This document shows, piece by piece, positions 34,710 to 43,916 of a stretch of DNA of 64,000 nt. The notes below the pieces were generated by a model. The model searched no databases and was not told the DNA's origin. It worked only from the letters and a program-made list of their open reading frames with translations. Position numbers and translations under genes: made by a program. The DNA is from an uncultured Nitrospiraceae bacterium (GTDB lineage Bacteria > Nitrospirota > Thermodesulfovibrionia > Thermodesulfovibrionales > Thermodesulfovibrionaceae), in NCBI GenBank assembly GCA_937139565.1, contig CAKZQH010000072.1:1-64000 (forward strand). Reading direction: 5' to 3'. The stretch's first letter is position 1. The number at the start of each line of letters is the position of its first letter.

Positions 34710-37027
34710 AGAATAAGAATCTTATAATTGTCGAGTCACCTGCAAAAGCTAAAACTATCAATAAAATAGTTGGAAAGGATTTTCAGGTAAAGGCATCGGT
34801 GGGTCACATTAAGGACCTTCCAGAGGATAGAATAGGAGTGGATACCAAAAATGGCTTTAATCCCGAATATATAATTATTCCGGGAAAAGAAAAAATTGTG
34901 AGAGAATTAAGAGATTCTGCAAAAAATGCGAATAAGATATTCATCGCCACAGACCCTGACAGAGAAGGCGAAGCCATAGCCTATCATATTGCTGAAGAAA
35001 TAAAAGCTCCTCAGGATAAAATTTATAGAGCTATCTTTAATGAAATAACTCCTAACGCAGTTAAATCTTCCATCGAAAATCCAACAAAAATAGATATAGA
35101 TAAGGTTTACTCTCAGCAGGCAAGAAGAATTCTTGATAGACTTGTTGGTTACAAGCTTAGTCCCCTCTTATGGAAAAAAGTAAAAAGAGGTTTATCAGCA
35201 GGAAGAGTTCAATCTGTAGCTCTTCGAATGGTAGTTGACCGAGAAAAGGAGATAATGACCTTTAAAGCTCAAGATTACTGGACGATTCTTGGAAAATTTA
35301 AAGGGGAAAACAGAGAGGAAATTGAAGCTAATCTTTATAAATACAAAGGTAAGCTTGTTATTGATCGAAAAGAAGAAACGAATTTTCTAATAAAAACCGA
35401 GGAAAAAGCAAAGGAAATCGTTGAAAAACTAAAAAAATTAAACTATGCTCTTTCAAAAATCGAAAAGAAAACAAAAAAGAAAAATTCACCAGAACCTTTT
35501 AGAACAGCAACTCTGCAGGCTCAAGCTTCCTCTGCATTAGGATTTTCTCCTAAAAAGACAATGTTAATTGCTCAGCAACTTTACGAAGGAATTGATATTG
35601 ATGGAACAAGGGTTGGACTTATAACTTATATGAGAACTGATTCTACAAGAGTCTCAGAGGACGCAAAAAAATGGGCAAGCAATCTAATTGAGAAAAATTT
35701 CGGCAAAGAATTCCTAAGTTCATGGAAGGAGACAAAAGGTAAAAAACAAAATGTTTCCATTCAAGATGCCCATGAGTGTATCAGACCTACCTATCCTGAT
35801 AAAACACCAGAAAGTATCCAAAAATATTTAACAAAAGAACAATACGCTCTCTATAAACTAATATGGGATAGATTTTTAGCAAGTCAAATGGCTCCTGCAG
35901 AGATTGAACAAACTACTTATGTCATAGAAGATTTAGATGGAATTTCCCAATTCAGAGTAAGTGGTTCAGTGATAAAATTTCCAGGTTTTTTAATTCTTTA
36001 TAAAGATGAAGAATTGCAGGAAGAAGATATTTTGCCTCCTCTACAAGAAGGAAGTTCAATGGAAATACTAAATCTTGAGGCTCAAAAGCACACCACCGAG
36101 CCACCTCCAAGATATACAGAAGCAACTCTTGTTAAAGCTCTTGAAGAAAAGGGAATTGGAAGGCCTTCTACCTATGCAACCATACTGAGCACCATTCAGG
36201 AAAGAGGATATGTGAAAAAAGACAAACAGAGACTTTATCCAACCTATCTTGGTTTTATGGTTAATGATCTTTTGGAGGAAAAGTTCCCTGAGCTAATGGA
36301 TTACAATTTTACAGCAAGAATGGAGGAAGATCTTGATAAAATTTCGCTCAGGGAAACCAATTGGCAGAAGGTGGTTGAAGAATTTTATACAGAATTTGAA
36401 AAAACTCTTAAAGATGCTGAAAAGATGTCCAAAATCAACAAACCAAAGGAAATAAAAACTTCATTTCAGTGTGAAAAATGTGGTAAAGAGATGATAATAA
36501 GGTGGAGCAATGGAGTTCCGTTTTTCGCCTGCTCTGGATATCCTGAATGCAAAAATACAAGGTCTATTTGGAAAAAAGAAAATACACCTGAAAGTTCTCC
36601 AATTGATAAAAAATGTCCAAATTGCGGATCTCAACTCTTGATTAGAAGAGGAAGGAAGGGAGAATTTATTGCTTGTTCCCAATATCCTAAGTGTAATTAT
36701 ACATCTTCAATAACAGCCGAGGTTACTTGCCCGAACTGTGGAGGTGATATTGTAAAAAAATATGGAAAAAAAGGAAGAATCTTCTGGGCTTGCTCCAATT
36801 ATCCTAACTGTAAATTTATTTTACCAAGTGAACCCGTTTATTCAAAATGTCCAAATTGTGGAGCTACTTTCATGCTTAAGAGGAAGAACAAAAATGGAGA
36901 AGAATTTTTTGTTTGCTATAATAAGGACTGTAAAGTTAAAATAAAAATAAATGAAAACGCAGCTGGGACCGACCCTGCGCAACAGAAGGATGCAAACCCC
37001 GCCAGGTCCGGAAGGAAGCAACGGTAA
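34700..37027 (+). CDS. topA: DNA topoisomerase I
   Basis: The 775-residue type IA topoisomerase has the TOPRIM domain (IIVESPAKAKTI at about 8-19, TDPDREGEAIAYH) and the active-site tyrosine in ITYMRTDSTR (about 311-320). Four C-terminal Cys4 zinc ribbons lie at about 590-755 (CEKCG, CPNCG, CPNCG, CPNCG). It relaxes negative supercoils. The last 20 codons or so (from Ala-Ala-Gly-Thr-Asp) fall inside the SRP RNA gene, and the stop codon at 37025-37027 is in the SRP RNA apical region. The natural tail is therefore dictated by the RNA sequence. Confidence 0.95.
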   Translation: MELKNKNLIIVESPAKAKTINKIVGKDFQVKASVGHIKDLPEDRIGVDTKNGFNPEYIIIPGKEKIVRELRDSAKNANKIFIATDPDREGEAIAYHIAEEIKAPQDKIYRAIFNEITPNAVKSSIENPTKIDIDKVYSQQARRILDRLVGYKLSPLLWKKVKRGLSAGRVQSVALRMVVDREKEIMTFKAQDYWTILGKFKGENREEIEANLYKYKGKLVIDRKEETNFLIKTEEKAKEIVEKLKKLNYALSKIEKKTKKKNSPEPFRTATLQAQASSALGFSPKKTMLIAQQLYEGIDIDGTRVGLITYMRTDSTRVSEDAKKWASNLIEKNFGKEFLSSWKETKGKKQNVSIQDAHECIRPTYPDKTPESIQKYLTKEQYALYKLIWDRFLASQMAPAEIEQTTYVIEDLDGISQFRVSGSVIKFPGFLILYKDEELQEEDILPPLQEGSSMEILNLEAQKHTTEPPPRYTEATLVKALEEKGIGRPSTYATILSTIQERGYVKKDKQRLYPTYLGFMVNDLLEEKFPELMDYNFTARMEEDLDKISLRETNWQKVVEEFYTEFEKTLKDAEKMSKINKPKEIKTSFQCEKCGKEMIIRWSNGVPFFACSGYPECKNTRSIWKKENTPESSPIDKKCPNCGSQLLIRRGRKGEFIACSQYPKCNYTSSITAEVTCPNCGGDIVKKYGKKGRIFWACSNYPNCKFILPSEPVYSKCPNCGATFMLKRKNKNGEEFFVCYNKDCKVKIKINENAAGTDPAQQKDANPARSGRKQR

Positions 37028-37061
37028 GCGTTTTATTCTGTGTGCCGCAGTAAGTCGGTCC
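36966..37061 (+). ncRNA. ffs: signal recognition particle RNA (small bacterial 4.5S type)
   Basis: The conserved apical segment CCAGGTCCGGAAGGAAGCAA is present at about 37003-37022 and holds the GGAA tetraloop and the Ffh-binding internal loop. The ends pair as GGACCGAC (36966-36973) with GTCGGTCC (37054-37061), and CTGCG.../...CGCAG continues the helix. A T-run (TTTT) follows the 3' end. Length is about 96 bases. The gene lies just upstream of dnaX, the usual place in many bacteria, and overlaps the 3' end of topA on the same strand. Confidence 0.95.
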
Positions 37062-37077
37062 TTTTATTGAAGGGAAA

Positions 37078-38658
37078 ATGGCATATCTTGGATTTGCAAG
37101 AAAATATAGACCTCAAAAATTTTCAGACCTTACTGGACAGGATTTAGTTGTCAAAATTCTTCAAAATTCAATTCAGACTGGTAAAATTTCCCATGCCTAT
37201 GTTTTTTCTGGTCCTAAAGGAGTTGGAAAAACATCAACTGCAAGAATTTTAGCAAAAGCGCTAAACTGCTATAGTCCTCAAAATAGACCTTGCGATTTAT
37301 GTCCCTCCTGCAAGTCTGTTAAAGAGGGAAAAGCCATGAATGTTATTGAAATAGATGCCGCATCTCATACCTCTGTTGAAAATATTAGAGACCTTAGAGA
37401 AAATATTCGTTATGCCTCTGCAGAAGGTGTTTATAAGGTTTACATAATAGATGAAGCTCATATGCTTAGTCAGGCTGCTTTTAATGCCTTTTTAAAAACC
37501 CTCGAGGAGCCACCTCCTCATGTGGTATTTGTTCTTGCAACAACTGAACCAAGAAAAATTCCTCTTACGGTACTGAGCAGATGTCAACACATACAGTTTA
37601 GACGAATACCAGTAAGCCTTATAAAAGACAGGCTCATGAGCATTTGTAAAGAAGAGGGAATAAATATTTCTGAAGAAGCTCTCTACGCTATCGCAGGGAA
37701 TTCTGAAGGAAGCATGAGAGATGCACTTACGCTTCTTGACCAGATAACATCATATTCAGAAAATATAACCCTTGAAGATGTTAATCTCCTAATTGGAGGA
37801 ACCGATGTTAGAGTTCTTAACGAACTTACCGATTATTTGATTGAAGGGAATAGAGAGAAAATAATTTTAAAAATTGAAGAATTAAATGATTTAGGCACAG
37901 ATTTCAAGTTGTTTATACGGGATTTAATTAACTTCCTTCGTAATCTCATTATTCACAAAGTTACAGGGGGTAGTAGGTTTTTCTTTGATGAGAGAGAGCT
38001 TCAATTTATTCAAAATCTGCAACAAAAAATTTCTGAAGAATACCTAATTCTACTTATCAAAGAGCTAATCAGCGCTGAATTTGCTATTAGAAACTCCATG
38101 TTTCCTAGAATTATTTTTGAGATTACCTTGCTTAAACTGAGCACCCTTTCTCATTTCAGAAGCATCGATAAGGCTATTAAAGAGATTAAAACTCAGGCAT
38201 TCGATATAGAAGAAAAAACTGAGCCAAGAATTGAAAAGGAAGTTATACCTCAAGTCGAAAATATGGAGATTTCTCAGCTATGGAATAAAGTTTTTGAAAA
38301 AATAGAAGAACAGAATCATATTTTAGCCTCTAAAATAAAACAAGCAAAGATTAATTTCACCCGAGATGAAATCCAATTAATATATAACGGAGGCTCATCT
38401 TTTTGTGCTGAGTCAGTTAAAGATAATTTAAAAGAAATTCAATCTCTTTTAAACTATCAAGGAGTTGATGCAAAGGTTAAAGTAATTGAGTGTAAAAATG
38501 GAATCCTTGAAGATTCGGTACCTAATCAAAAAAGAGAATATAGAGAACAGTTTTTAGAGAATAATTTAGTAAAAAAAACTTTAGAGCTTTTTGATGGTAA
38601 AATTTTTAATATAATACCCAAAGAAGGAGGAAATGATGTCAAAGAAGATGTTCGGTGA
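37078..38658 (+). CDS. dnaX: DNA polymerase III subunits gamma/tau
   Basis: The 526-residue clamp-loader ATPase has Walker A GPKGVGKTS (about 46-54), a zinc module of four cysteines (CYSPQNRPCDLCPSC, about 64-78), Walker B IIDEAHML and the arginine-finger segment LSRCQHIQFRR. The C-terminal third is a short tau-like part. It belongs to the conserved ffs-dnaX-ybaB-recR cluster. The ATG has GAAGGG just upstream, and the 3' end overlaps ybaB. Confidence 0.93.
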   Translation: MAYLGFARKYRPQKFSDLTGQDLVVKILQNSIQTGKISHAYVFSGPKGVGKTSTARILAKALNCYSPQNRPCDLCPSCKSVKEGKAMNVIEIDAASHTSVENIRDLRENIRYASAEGVYKVYIIDEAHMLSQAAFNAFLKTLEEPPPHVVFVLATTEPRKIPLTVLSRCQHIQFRRIPVSLIKDRLMSICKEEGINISEEALYAIAGNSEGSMRDALTLLDQITSYSENITLEDVNLLIGGTDVRVLNELTDYLIEGNREKIILKIEELNDLGTDFKLFIRDLINFLRNLIIHKVTGGSRFFFDERELQFIQNLQQKISEEYLILLIKELISAEFAIRNSMFPRIIFEITLLKLSTLSHFRSIDKAIKEIKTQAFDIEEKTEPRIEKEVIPQVENMEISQLWNKVFEKIEEQNHILASKIKQAKINFTRDEIQLIYNGGSSFCAESVKDNLKEIQSLLNYQGVDAKVKVIECKNGILEDSVPNQKREYREQFLENNLVKKTLELFDGKIFNIIPKEGGNDVKEDVR

Positions 38659-38980
38659 AATAATGAGGCAGGCTCAAAAAATTCAAGAAGAAATTCAAAA
38701 GAAACAGGAAGAAGTTAAAAAAATGACAGTTGAGGCCACCTCAGGTGGTGGAATGGTAACGGTCAAAGCAAATGGTGCAGGAGAAATTGTGTCTATAAAA
38801 ATAGACAAAGAAGTTGTTAATCCAGATGATATTGAAATGCTTGAAGATTTGGTTTTAGCAGCAGTTAACGAAGCTATTAAAAGAGCTCATGAATTAGCTC
38901 AACAGGAAATGGCTAAAGTATCTATGCCATTCAACTTACCCGGAATGCCAGATTTAAGTAGTCTTTTCGGAAAAATATGA
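38636..38980 (+). CDS. ybaB: nucleoid-associated protein YbaB/EbfC
   Basis: The product (about 114 residues) has the YbaB fold: an N-terminal coiled-coil helix (EIMRQAQKIQEEIQKKQEEV) followed by the beta region VEATSGGGMVTVKANG and a C-terminal helix. Two ATGs are adjacent (38633 and 38636). The second is better spaced from AAGGAGG. It binds DNA as a homodimer and is encoded between dnaX and recR as in most bacteria. It overlaps recR by four bases. Confidence 0.93.
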   Translation: MSKKMFGEIMRQAQKIQEEIQKKQEEVKKMTVEATSGGGMVTVKANGAGEIVSIKIDKEVVNPDDIEMLEDLVLAAVNEAIKRAHELAQQEMAKVSMPFNLPGMPDLSSLFGKI

Positions 38981-39570
38981 GCAATCCCTTAGAAAAGGTT
39001 ATTATTAGTTTATGTAAATTACCCGGCATCGGTAGAAAAACCGCACAGAGACTCGCTTTTTATATAATGAGTATGGAAGAAAGCGAAGCTGCCAGCCTTG
39101 CTCAGTCAATTATTGACCTTAAAAAAAAGGCAAAATATTGTTCCCTTTGTTTCAATATTACAGACAAGGAAAAATGCGACATATGCGAGAATCCTGAAAG
39201 AGACCATGGGATTATATGTGTAGTAGAGGAACCAAGTAATATAGTTCTTTTTGAAAAAACAGGCTATAAAGGTGTTTATCATGTAATTGGCGGAAATATT
39301 TCTCCTGTTGACGGGATAACTGCTGATAAACTAAAAATTAAAGAGCTTGAAGAGAGAATAAAGAAAGATAAGGTGAGGGAAGTAATAATTGCAACAAGCC
39401 CAAATACAAAGGGAGAACTAACAGCTCAATGGATTGCCGAATTGTTAAAAAATTATAATATCAAAATAACAAGAATTGCCTATGGACTTCCGATTGGTAT
39501 TGACATTGAATTTGCAGATGAAGTAACCTTATCAAGAGCCTTAGAGGGAAGGAAGGCTTTGAATGAGTGA
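38977..39570 (+). CDS. recR: recombination mediator RecR
   Basis: The 197-residue protein has the helix-hairpin-helix LCKLPGIGRKTAQRLAFY (about 12-29) and a four-cysteine zinc finger (CSLC...CDIC, about 54-71). TOPRIM (VVEEPSNIVLFEKTG) and the C-terminal Walker-like ARIAYGLP-type segment (here TRIAYGLPIGIDIEFAD) follow. It acts with RecO/RecF in gap repair. It is translationally coupled to ybaB and to the next gene. Confidence 0.95.
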   Translation: MSNPLEKVIISLCKLPGIGRKTAQRLAFYIMSMEESEAASLAQSIIDLKKKAKYCSLCFNITDKEKCDICENPERDHGIICVVEEPSNIVLFEKTGYKGVYHVIGGNISPVDGITADKLKIKELEERIKKDKVREVIIATSPNTKGELTAQWIAELLKNYNIKITRIAYGLPIGIDIEFADEVTLSRALEGRKALNE

Positions 39571-40315
39571 AGATTTAAAAAAGAGAAGAATCGAGTTAGG
39601 CAAAACAATTGAAGAAATAGCTGAACATACGAAAATTAAAAAGTGTTGCCTTAGAGCAATTGAAGAAGGCAAGTTCGAAGAACTACCATTAGAAGTTTAT
39701 GCAAAATCTTATATTAAAACCTATGCTAATTACCTAAATTTGGATCCCCAGCCTATTTTGAAAAAATATGAAGAGTTTAAAAAGAAAAGACAGCAACCTG
39801 AAAAAAATGAAGTTTCAGAGCCAAAAGAAGATAATATATCAGAAGAACCAAAAAAAGTAAGGACTATTTACACAAAATCTTATCCTAAATGGCTTACTAC
39901 AGCAACAATAATATTGGGCGTGATTTTAATGATTGTTTTATTAATAAAAATTGAAAAAAGAGATGACAAAATCCCACCCCACCCTGTTATCAGTAAAGAA
40001 ACAGAATTAGATAAAAGTAAAACAGAAATAATAATTCAACCAGCTGAACATCAAGAAAAGTCTTCTGTTGAAGATAAAAAATTAAAAATAGAAGCTGTTG
40101 ATAAGGTATGGATGAGAATTACAATTGATGAAAAGGAAAAAAAAGAATTTCTCCTTAATCCTGGTCAGACAATAGAGCTAACTGCAAGTAAATCATTTAA
40201 ACTCCATATTGGTAACGCGGGTGGTGTAAAAATATCGTTTAACAATGAAGAGCTTGGTAAGATTGGAGATGTAGGACAGGTAGTGTTTCTTAATCTTCCC
40301 AAGGATAAAAATTGA
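39563..40315 (+). CDS. RodZ-like helix-turn-helix membrane protein (HTH_25, DUF4115)
   Basis: The 250-residue protein has an N-terminal Cro-type HTH (about 5-65; KTIEEIAEHTKIKKCCLRAIEEG) and a charged linker. One membrane helix follows (about 112-130) and then a periplasmic beta domain of DUF4115 type (about 172-248; VDKVWMRITIDEKEKKEF). This is the RodZ layout, a cytoskeletal anchor linking MreB to the envelope. It overlaps recR upstream, and its stop overlaps the TTG start of the RNase R gene. Confidence 0.82.
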   Translation: MSEDLKKRRIELGKTIEEIAEHTKIKKCCLRAIEEGKFEELPLEVYAKSYIKTYANYLNLDPQPILKKYEEFKKKRQQPEKNEVSEPKEDNISEEPKKVRTIYTKSYPKWLTTATIILGVILMIVLLIKIEKRDDKIPPHPVISKETELDKSKTEIIIQPAEHQEKSSVEDKKLKIEAVDKVWMRITIDEKEKKEFLLNPGQTIELTASKSFKLHIGNAGGVKISFNNEELGKIGDVGQVVFLNLPKDKN

Positions 40316-42399
40316 AAAAAGAAGATATTCTAGAATTAATTAAACAAGCTGGAAAGCCTCTCAGCTTTAGAGAACTCGCAGAATCCCAGTCTTTAAAATC
40401 GTCAGAAAGGCGAAAGCTAAAAAAAATTATTAATGAATTAATAAGTGATGGCAAAATCGTCAGAAACAGGAAGGGTTTATATTTACCTGTTAAGGAGGCA
40501 AGGCTTATAACAGGATATTTTGAGGCACATAAAAATGGCTATGGTTTTTTAATTCCAGATTCACCTTCTGAGAGCGATGTTTTTATTCCACCACCTGCCA
40601 CTATGGGAGCCATGCACGGTGACAGAATTGTAGCAAGGATTGAACAGAAAAGAAGGAGAGAAGGAAGAGTAATAAGAATTATTGAAAGAGGCATTAAAAG
40701 AATCGTAGGAGTTATTGAAAGGGCAGGTCCTATATTTATTCTCCAGCCGAGAAAGAAAAATATTAATCAACAGATAGTGCTTGCACCAACTGAGATGAAA
40801 ATTCAATCAGGCCAAATTGTTTTGGCAGAGATAAGCAATTATACTGGTGGAAATAAGCCACTGATAGCTAAGGTTCTAAAAATTTTTGAGAAACCAAAAA
40901 TACCTAAGGAAGATTTAGAGATACTTGTTTATGAGTACGAACTCTCTAAAAAATTTTCCTCCCAAGTAACAAACCTTTCAAAAGCACTTGTTAAAAAGGG
41001 GATTTCTCAACGACTAATAAAAGGTAGAGTGGATCTTAGAGTGCTTCCTACAGTAACCATAGACGGAGAAAATGCAAAAGATTTTGATGATGCAGTGTCA
41101 ATTAAAAAGACTAAAAAAGGATTCATCCTTTGGGTTCATATTGCTGATGTCAGTCACTATGTTAAATGGGACTCTCCCATCGATGAAGAAGCAAGAATGA
41201 GGGCTACAAGCGTCTATCTTCCCGATAGAGTTATTCCTATGCTTCCTCCTGAACTTAGTGAAAACCTATGTAGTCTCCTGCCTAAAACTCCAAGATTAAC
41301 CTTTACTGTAGAAATGCATTTTAATAATAATGGAGAAAGGCTGGAATCCCTTTTCTATCCAAGCATGATTCAAACTGCTGAGAGAATGACATACACATCT
41401 GTTAAAAATATCATAATTGATAGAGACAAGGAAGAGATTAAAAAGTATAGGAAACTGGTGCCACACTTTGAAAAAATGGCAGAGCTATGTGAAATTTTAA
41501 AAAATAGGAGAAACCAAAGAGGAAGTCTTGATTTCGACCTTCCTGAACCTGAAGTACTATTAGATATAAATGGAGATCCACAGGCGATTATTAAATCTGA
41601 AAGAAATTTTGCTCATTTTATTATTGAAGAGTTTATGATAGCTGCGAATGAAGCAGTAGCAGAGTTTTTATTTGAAAATAATATCCCCTCCCTTTATAGA
41701 GTTCATGAAGAACCTGAGGGAAATAAAATTCAGTATCTTACTAGGATTATCAAAAATCTTGGACTTTTAAAAGATGAACTGAAACCAAAACAGTTTCATG
41801 AGTTTATAAAACTCATAAAAGGCACGCCCCATGAGGAAATAGTAAACTATTTGATTTTAAGAAGCCTCAAACAAGCTCGTTACAGCCCTGAGAATGTTGG
41901 GCACTTTGGATTAGCATCTAAATGTTACACCCACTTTACCTCACCCATTCGAAGGTATCCTGACTTAGTAGTTCATCGGATTCTTAAGGAATTTTTACAA
42001 AAAGGGAAGATTGCAAAGGAAAGAAAAAAAGCCCTCGATGACACTCTTCCAGAAATAGCGCTTCATAGTTCAAAAATGGAAAGACGAGCAGATGAAATAG
42101 AGAGAGATTCCATACAGATAATGAGAGTTTGGTTTATGAAAGACAAAGAGGGTGAAGAATTTGATGGAAAAGTAACTATGGTGACAACTGAAGGATTAAG
42201 AGTAAGACTGGAAGATTATTTTATTGAAGGATTTCTTCATCTTTCCCATATTACTGACGATTTTTATCAGTTCGACGAAAATAAATATTGCCTAATTGGA
42301 CTAAAAAGAAAAAAGAAATTTACTATAGGAACGCCTATTAAAGTAAAGGTAGCAAGAGTAAATATTGAAGATAGAGAGATTATTTTTGACCTTGTATAA
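40312..42399 (+). CDS. rnr: ribonuclease R
   Basis: The 695-residue RNase II-family exonuclease has an N-terminal winged helix (about 1-65) and cold-shock OB domains (about 65-220). The RNB catalytic domain carries TIDGENAKDFDDAVS (about 243-257) with the metal-binding aspartates, and a C-terminal S1 domain follows (about 610-695). The start is TTG 40312 with AAGGA about six bases upstream. It degrades structured RNA 3' to 5'. The gene converges with the methyltransferase gene, overlapping by 20 bases. Confidence 0.93.
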   Translation: MKKEDILELIKQAGKPLSFRELAESQSLKSSERRKLKKIINELISDGKIVRNRKGLYLPVKEARLITGYFEAHKNGYGFLIPDSPSESDVFIPPPATMGAMHGDRIVARIEQKRRREGRVIRIIERGIKRIVGVIERAGPIFILQPRKKNINQQIVLAPTEMKIQSGQIVLAEISNYTGGNKPLIAKVLKIFEKPKIPKEDLEILVYEYELSKKFSSQVTNLSKALVKKGISQRLIKGRVDLRVLPTVTIDGENAKDFDDAVSIKKTKKGFILWVHIADVSHYVKWDSPIDEEARMRATSVYLPDRVIPMLPPELSENLCSLLPKTPRLTFTVEMHFNNNGERLESLFYPSMIQTAERMTYTSVKNIIIDRDKEEIKKYRKLVPHFEKMAELCEILKNRRNQRGSLDFDLPEPEVLLDINGDPQAIIKSERNFAHFIIEEFMIAANEAVAEFLFENNIPSLYRVHEEPEGNKIQYLTRIIKNLGLLKDELKPKQFHEFIKLIKGTPHEEIVNYLILRSLKQARYSPENVGHFGLASKCYTHFTSPIRRYPDLVVHRILKEFLQKGKIAKERKKALDDTLPEIALHSSKMERRADEIERDSIQIMRVWFMKDKEGEEFDGKVTMVTTEGLRVRLEDYFIEGFLHLSHITDDFYQFDENKYCLIGLKRKKKFTIGTPIKVKVARVNIEDREIIFDLV

Positions 42400-43129
42400 A
42401 TAAAACCTCATAGGTTGCATAAATTCCTTCATGATTTCCGAATCGTTCTCTATAAATATGACAAAAGCGTTTAAAGGCTTCTTTACCCGAAAGTGCCTTC
42501 TTTTGTGAGTAATTCGTTCCCGTAAGTTTGTGCGTAAGAAGCAGGTCCAAGGGATTTGCAAATTTTTCCCTGTAATTTTTTACTTCAAAACTTAAAACTT
42601 TAGCCTCTTTTCCAAGAAGAGATATATAAAAATCTGGAGTCTTCATCGGAAAAACTGAACCAAATCCTGAAATTTCAGACACTTCTTTTAATTCAGTTAA
42701 AGAATTACTTGTAAAAATTGAAAAATAAAAATCTCCACCTTTTTTTAGCGTTTTAAGAATTAAGGGAAGAGTTTTCTCTGGATTTGAAAGCCAATGGATT
42801 GTTGCTGAGCTTATTAAAAGATCAGCTATACCATCACGAAGAGGTATGTTTTCAGCGTAAGAATTTATAAAAAAATGTTTGCCTGTCAGATTACCCTTAA
42901 GCTTTTTCAAAAAATTGTAGGTGATATCCACATGAATGAAGCGATCAAAAATTAATCTTTTTGAAAGTGGTATGCTAAGAAAACCAGTACCACTTCCTAT
43001 TTCAACAATTGTTGAAAAATGCTTATCCTTAATTTTGTTCAGTACTTCTTTAGCAACTTTCTTTTGAATCTTTCCTTTTATATCGTAGGTGTTTGCCGCT
43101 TTGCTGAAAGAAAGGCGAAGGGCTTGCAT
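42380..43129 (-). CDS. SAM-dependent methyltransferase, BioC-like
   Basis: The 249-residue class I methyltransferase begins SFSKAANTYDIKGKIQKKVA, close to the BioC start in which the substrate-binding helix follows AFSRAAxxYD. It has SAM motif I VEIGSGTGFLSIPLS (about 42-56) and post-motif SSATIHWLSNPEKTL. BioC methylates malonyl-ACP to start biotin synthesis. No other bio genes are visible, and the gene sits 31 bases after the ABC ATPase in the same direction. It may instead belong to the uptake operon. Confidence 0.65.
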   Translation of the reverse strand: MQALRLSFSKAANTYDIKGKIQKKVAKEVLNKIKDKHFSTIVEIGSGTGFLSIPLSKRLIFDRFIHVDITYNFLKKLKGNLTGKHFFINSYAENIPLRDGIADLLISSATIHWLSNPEKTLPLILKTLKKGGDFYFSIFTSNSLTELKEVSEISGFGSVFPMKTPDFYISLLGKEAKVLSFEVKNYREKFANPLDLLLTHKLTGTNYSQKKALSGKEAFKRFCHIYRERFGNHEGIYATYEVLFIQGQK

Positions 43130-43160
43130 TCTCTATTTTAGCAAAGTACCAGGGTCTGAC

Positions 43161-43916
43161 TCAAAAAGCATTTACTACAAACTTTCTACCCTCATGATTA
43201 ATTATTTTGACATTTATCTCATAAACATCCTTGATAAGTGATTCGTCTATTATATTTTGGTCTCCCTCTCTGTAAATTTTTCCATTTTTCATAAAAATAA
43301 AGTAATCGGCAAACTGAATTGCAAGATTAAGATCATGTAGTACAATTATAGTAATTATGGAACGCTCTACGGTGACTCTTTTAAGTAATGAGAGAATCTC
43401 AAGTTGATTTTTAGGATCAAGGTGATTTACAGGCTCGTCAAGTAACAAAACTTCTGGTTCCTGAGAAATTGCTCTCGCAATCAATACTTTTTGACTTTCT
43501 CCTCCACTTAATTCACCTATTTTTCTAAAAGCAAACTCTTCAAGTCCAAATTCTATGATCAAATTTTCAACGATGTTAAGATCTTTTTTTGAAGGTTCAA
43601 TGGTGATATGCGGTTTTCTTCCAAGTAAGATTGTATCAAAAACAGTGCAAAAAGGTGTTGAATTGGATTTTTGAGGAAGATATGCAATTCGCTTTGCAAG
43701 ATTTCTATGGGATATTTTTTTTAAATCTTCACCTGAAATATATATGCTCCCACCTTTGGGTTTAATTATTCTGTCTATAGTTCTGAGAAGCGTTGATTTT
43801 CCAGAGCCATTTGGTCCTAAAATTGCATATAAAGCCTTTTTTTCAAAAAGCAGATTAAGGTTCTGTAAAACCTCCTTTTCTCCATATCCAGCTATTAGAT
43901 TTTTTATCTCAAGCAA
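43161..43916 (-). CDS. ABC transporter ATPase, FecE/BtuD/FepC type
   Basis: The 251-residue ATPase has Walker A GPNGSGKST (about 34-42), Q-loop LPQKSN, signature LSGGESQKVLIARA (about 136-149), Walker B LLLDEPVNHLD and the switch histidine in VLHDLNLA. This is the metal-chelate/cobalamin importer subfamily. It is directly after the permease gene, one base apart, completing a binding protein-permease-ATPase importer. Confidence 0.9.
   Translation of the reverse strand: MLEIKNLIAGYGEKEVLQNLNLLFEKKALYAILGPNGSGKSTLLRTIDRIIKPKGGSIYISGEDLKKISHRNLAKRIAYLPQKSNSTPFCTVFDTILLGRKPHITIEPSKKDLNIVENLIIEFGLEEFAFRKIGELSGGESQKVLIARAISQEPEVLLLDEPVNHLDPKNQLEILSLLKRVTVERSIITIIVLHDLNLAIQFADYFIFMKNGKIYREGDQNIIDESLIKDVYEINVKIINHEGRKFVVNAF

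Noticed and set aside
42380-43129. Firm assignment as bioC
   Set aside because: The N-terminus fits, but there are no biotin genes nearby and the gene follows the uptake operon, so only a BioC-like methyltransferase is stated.
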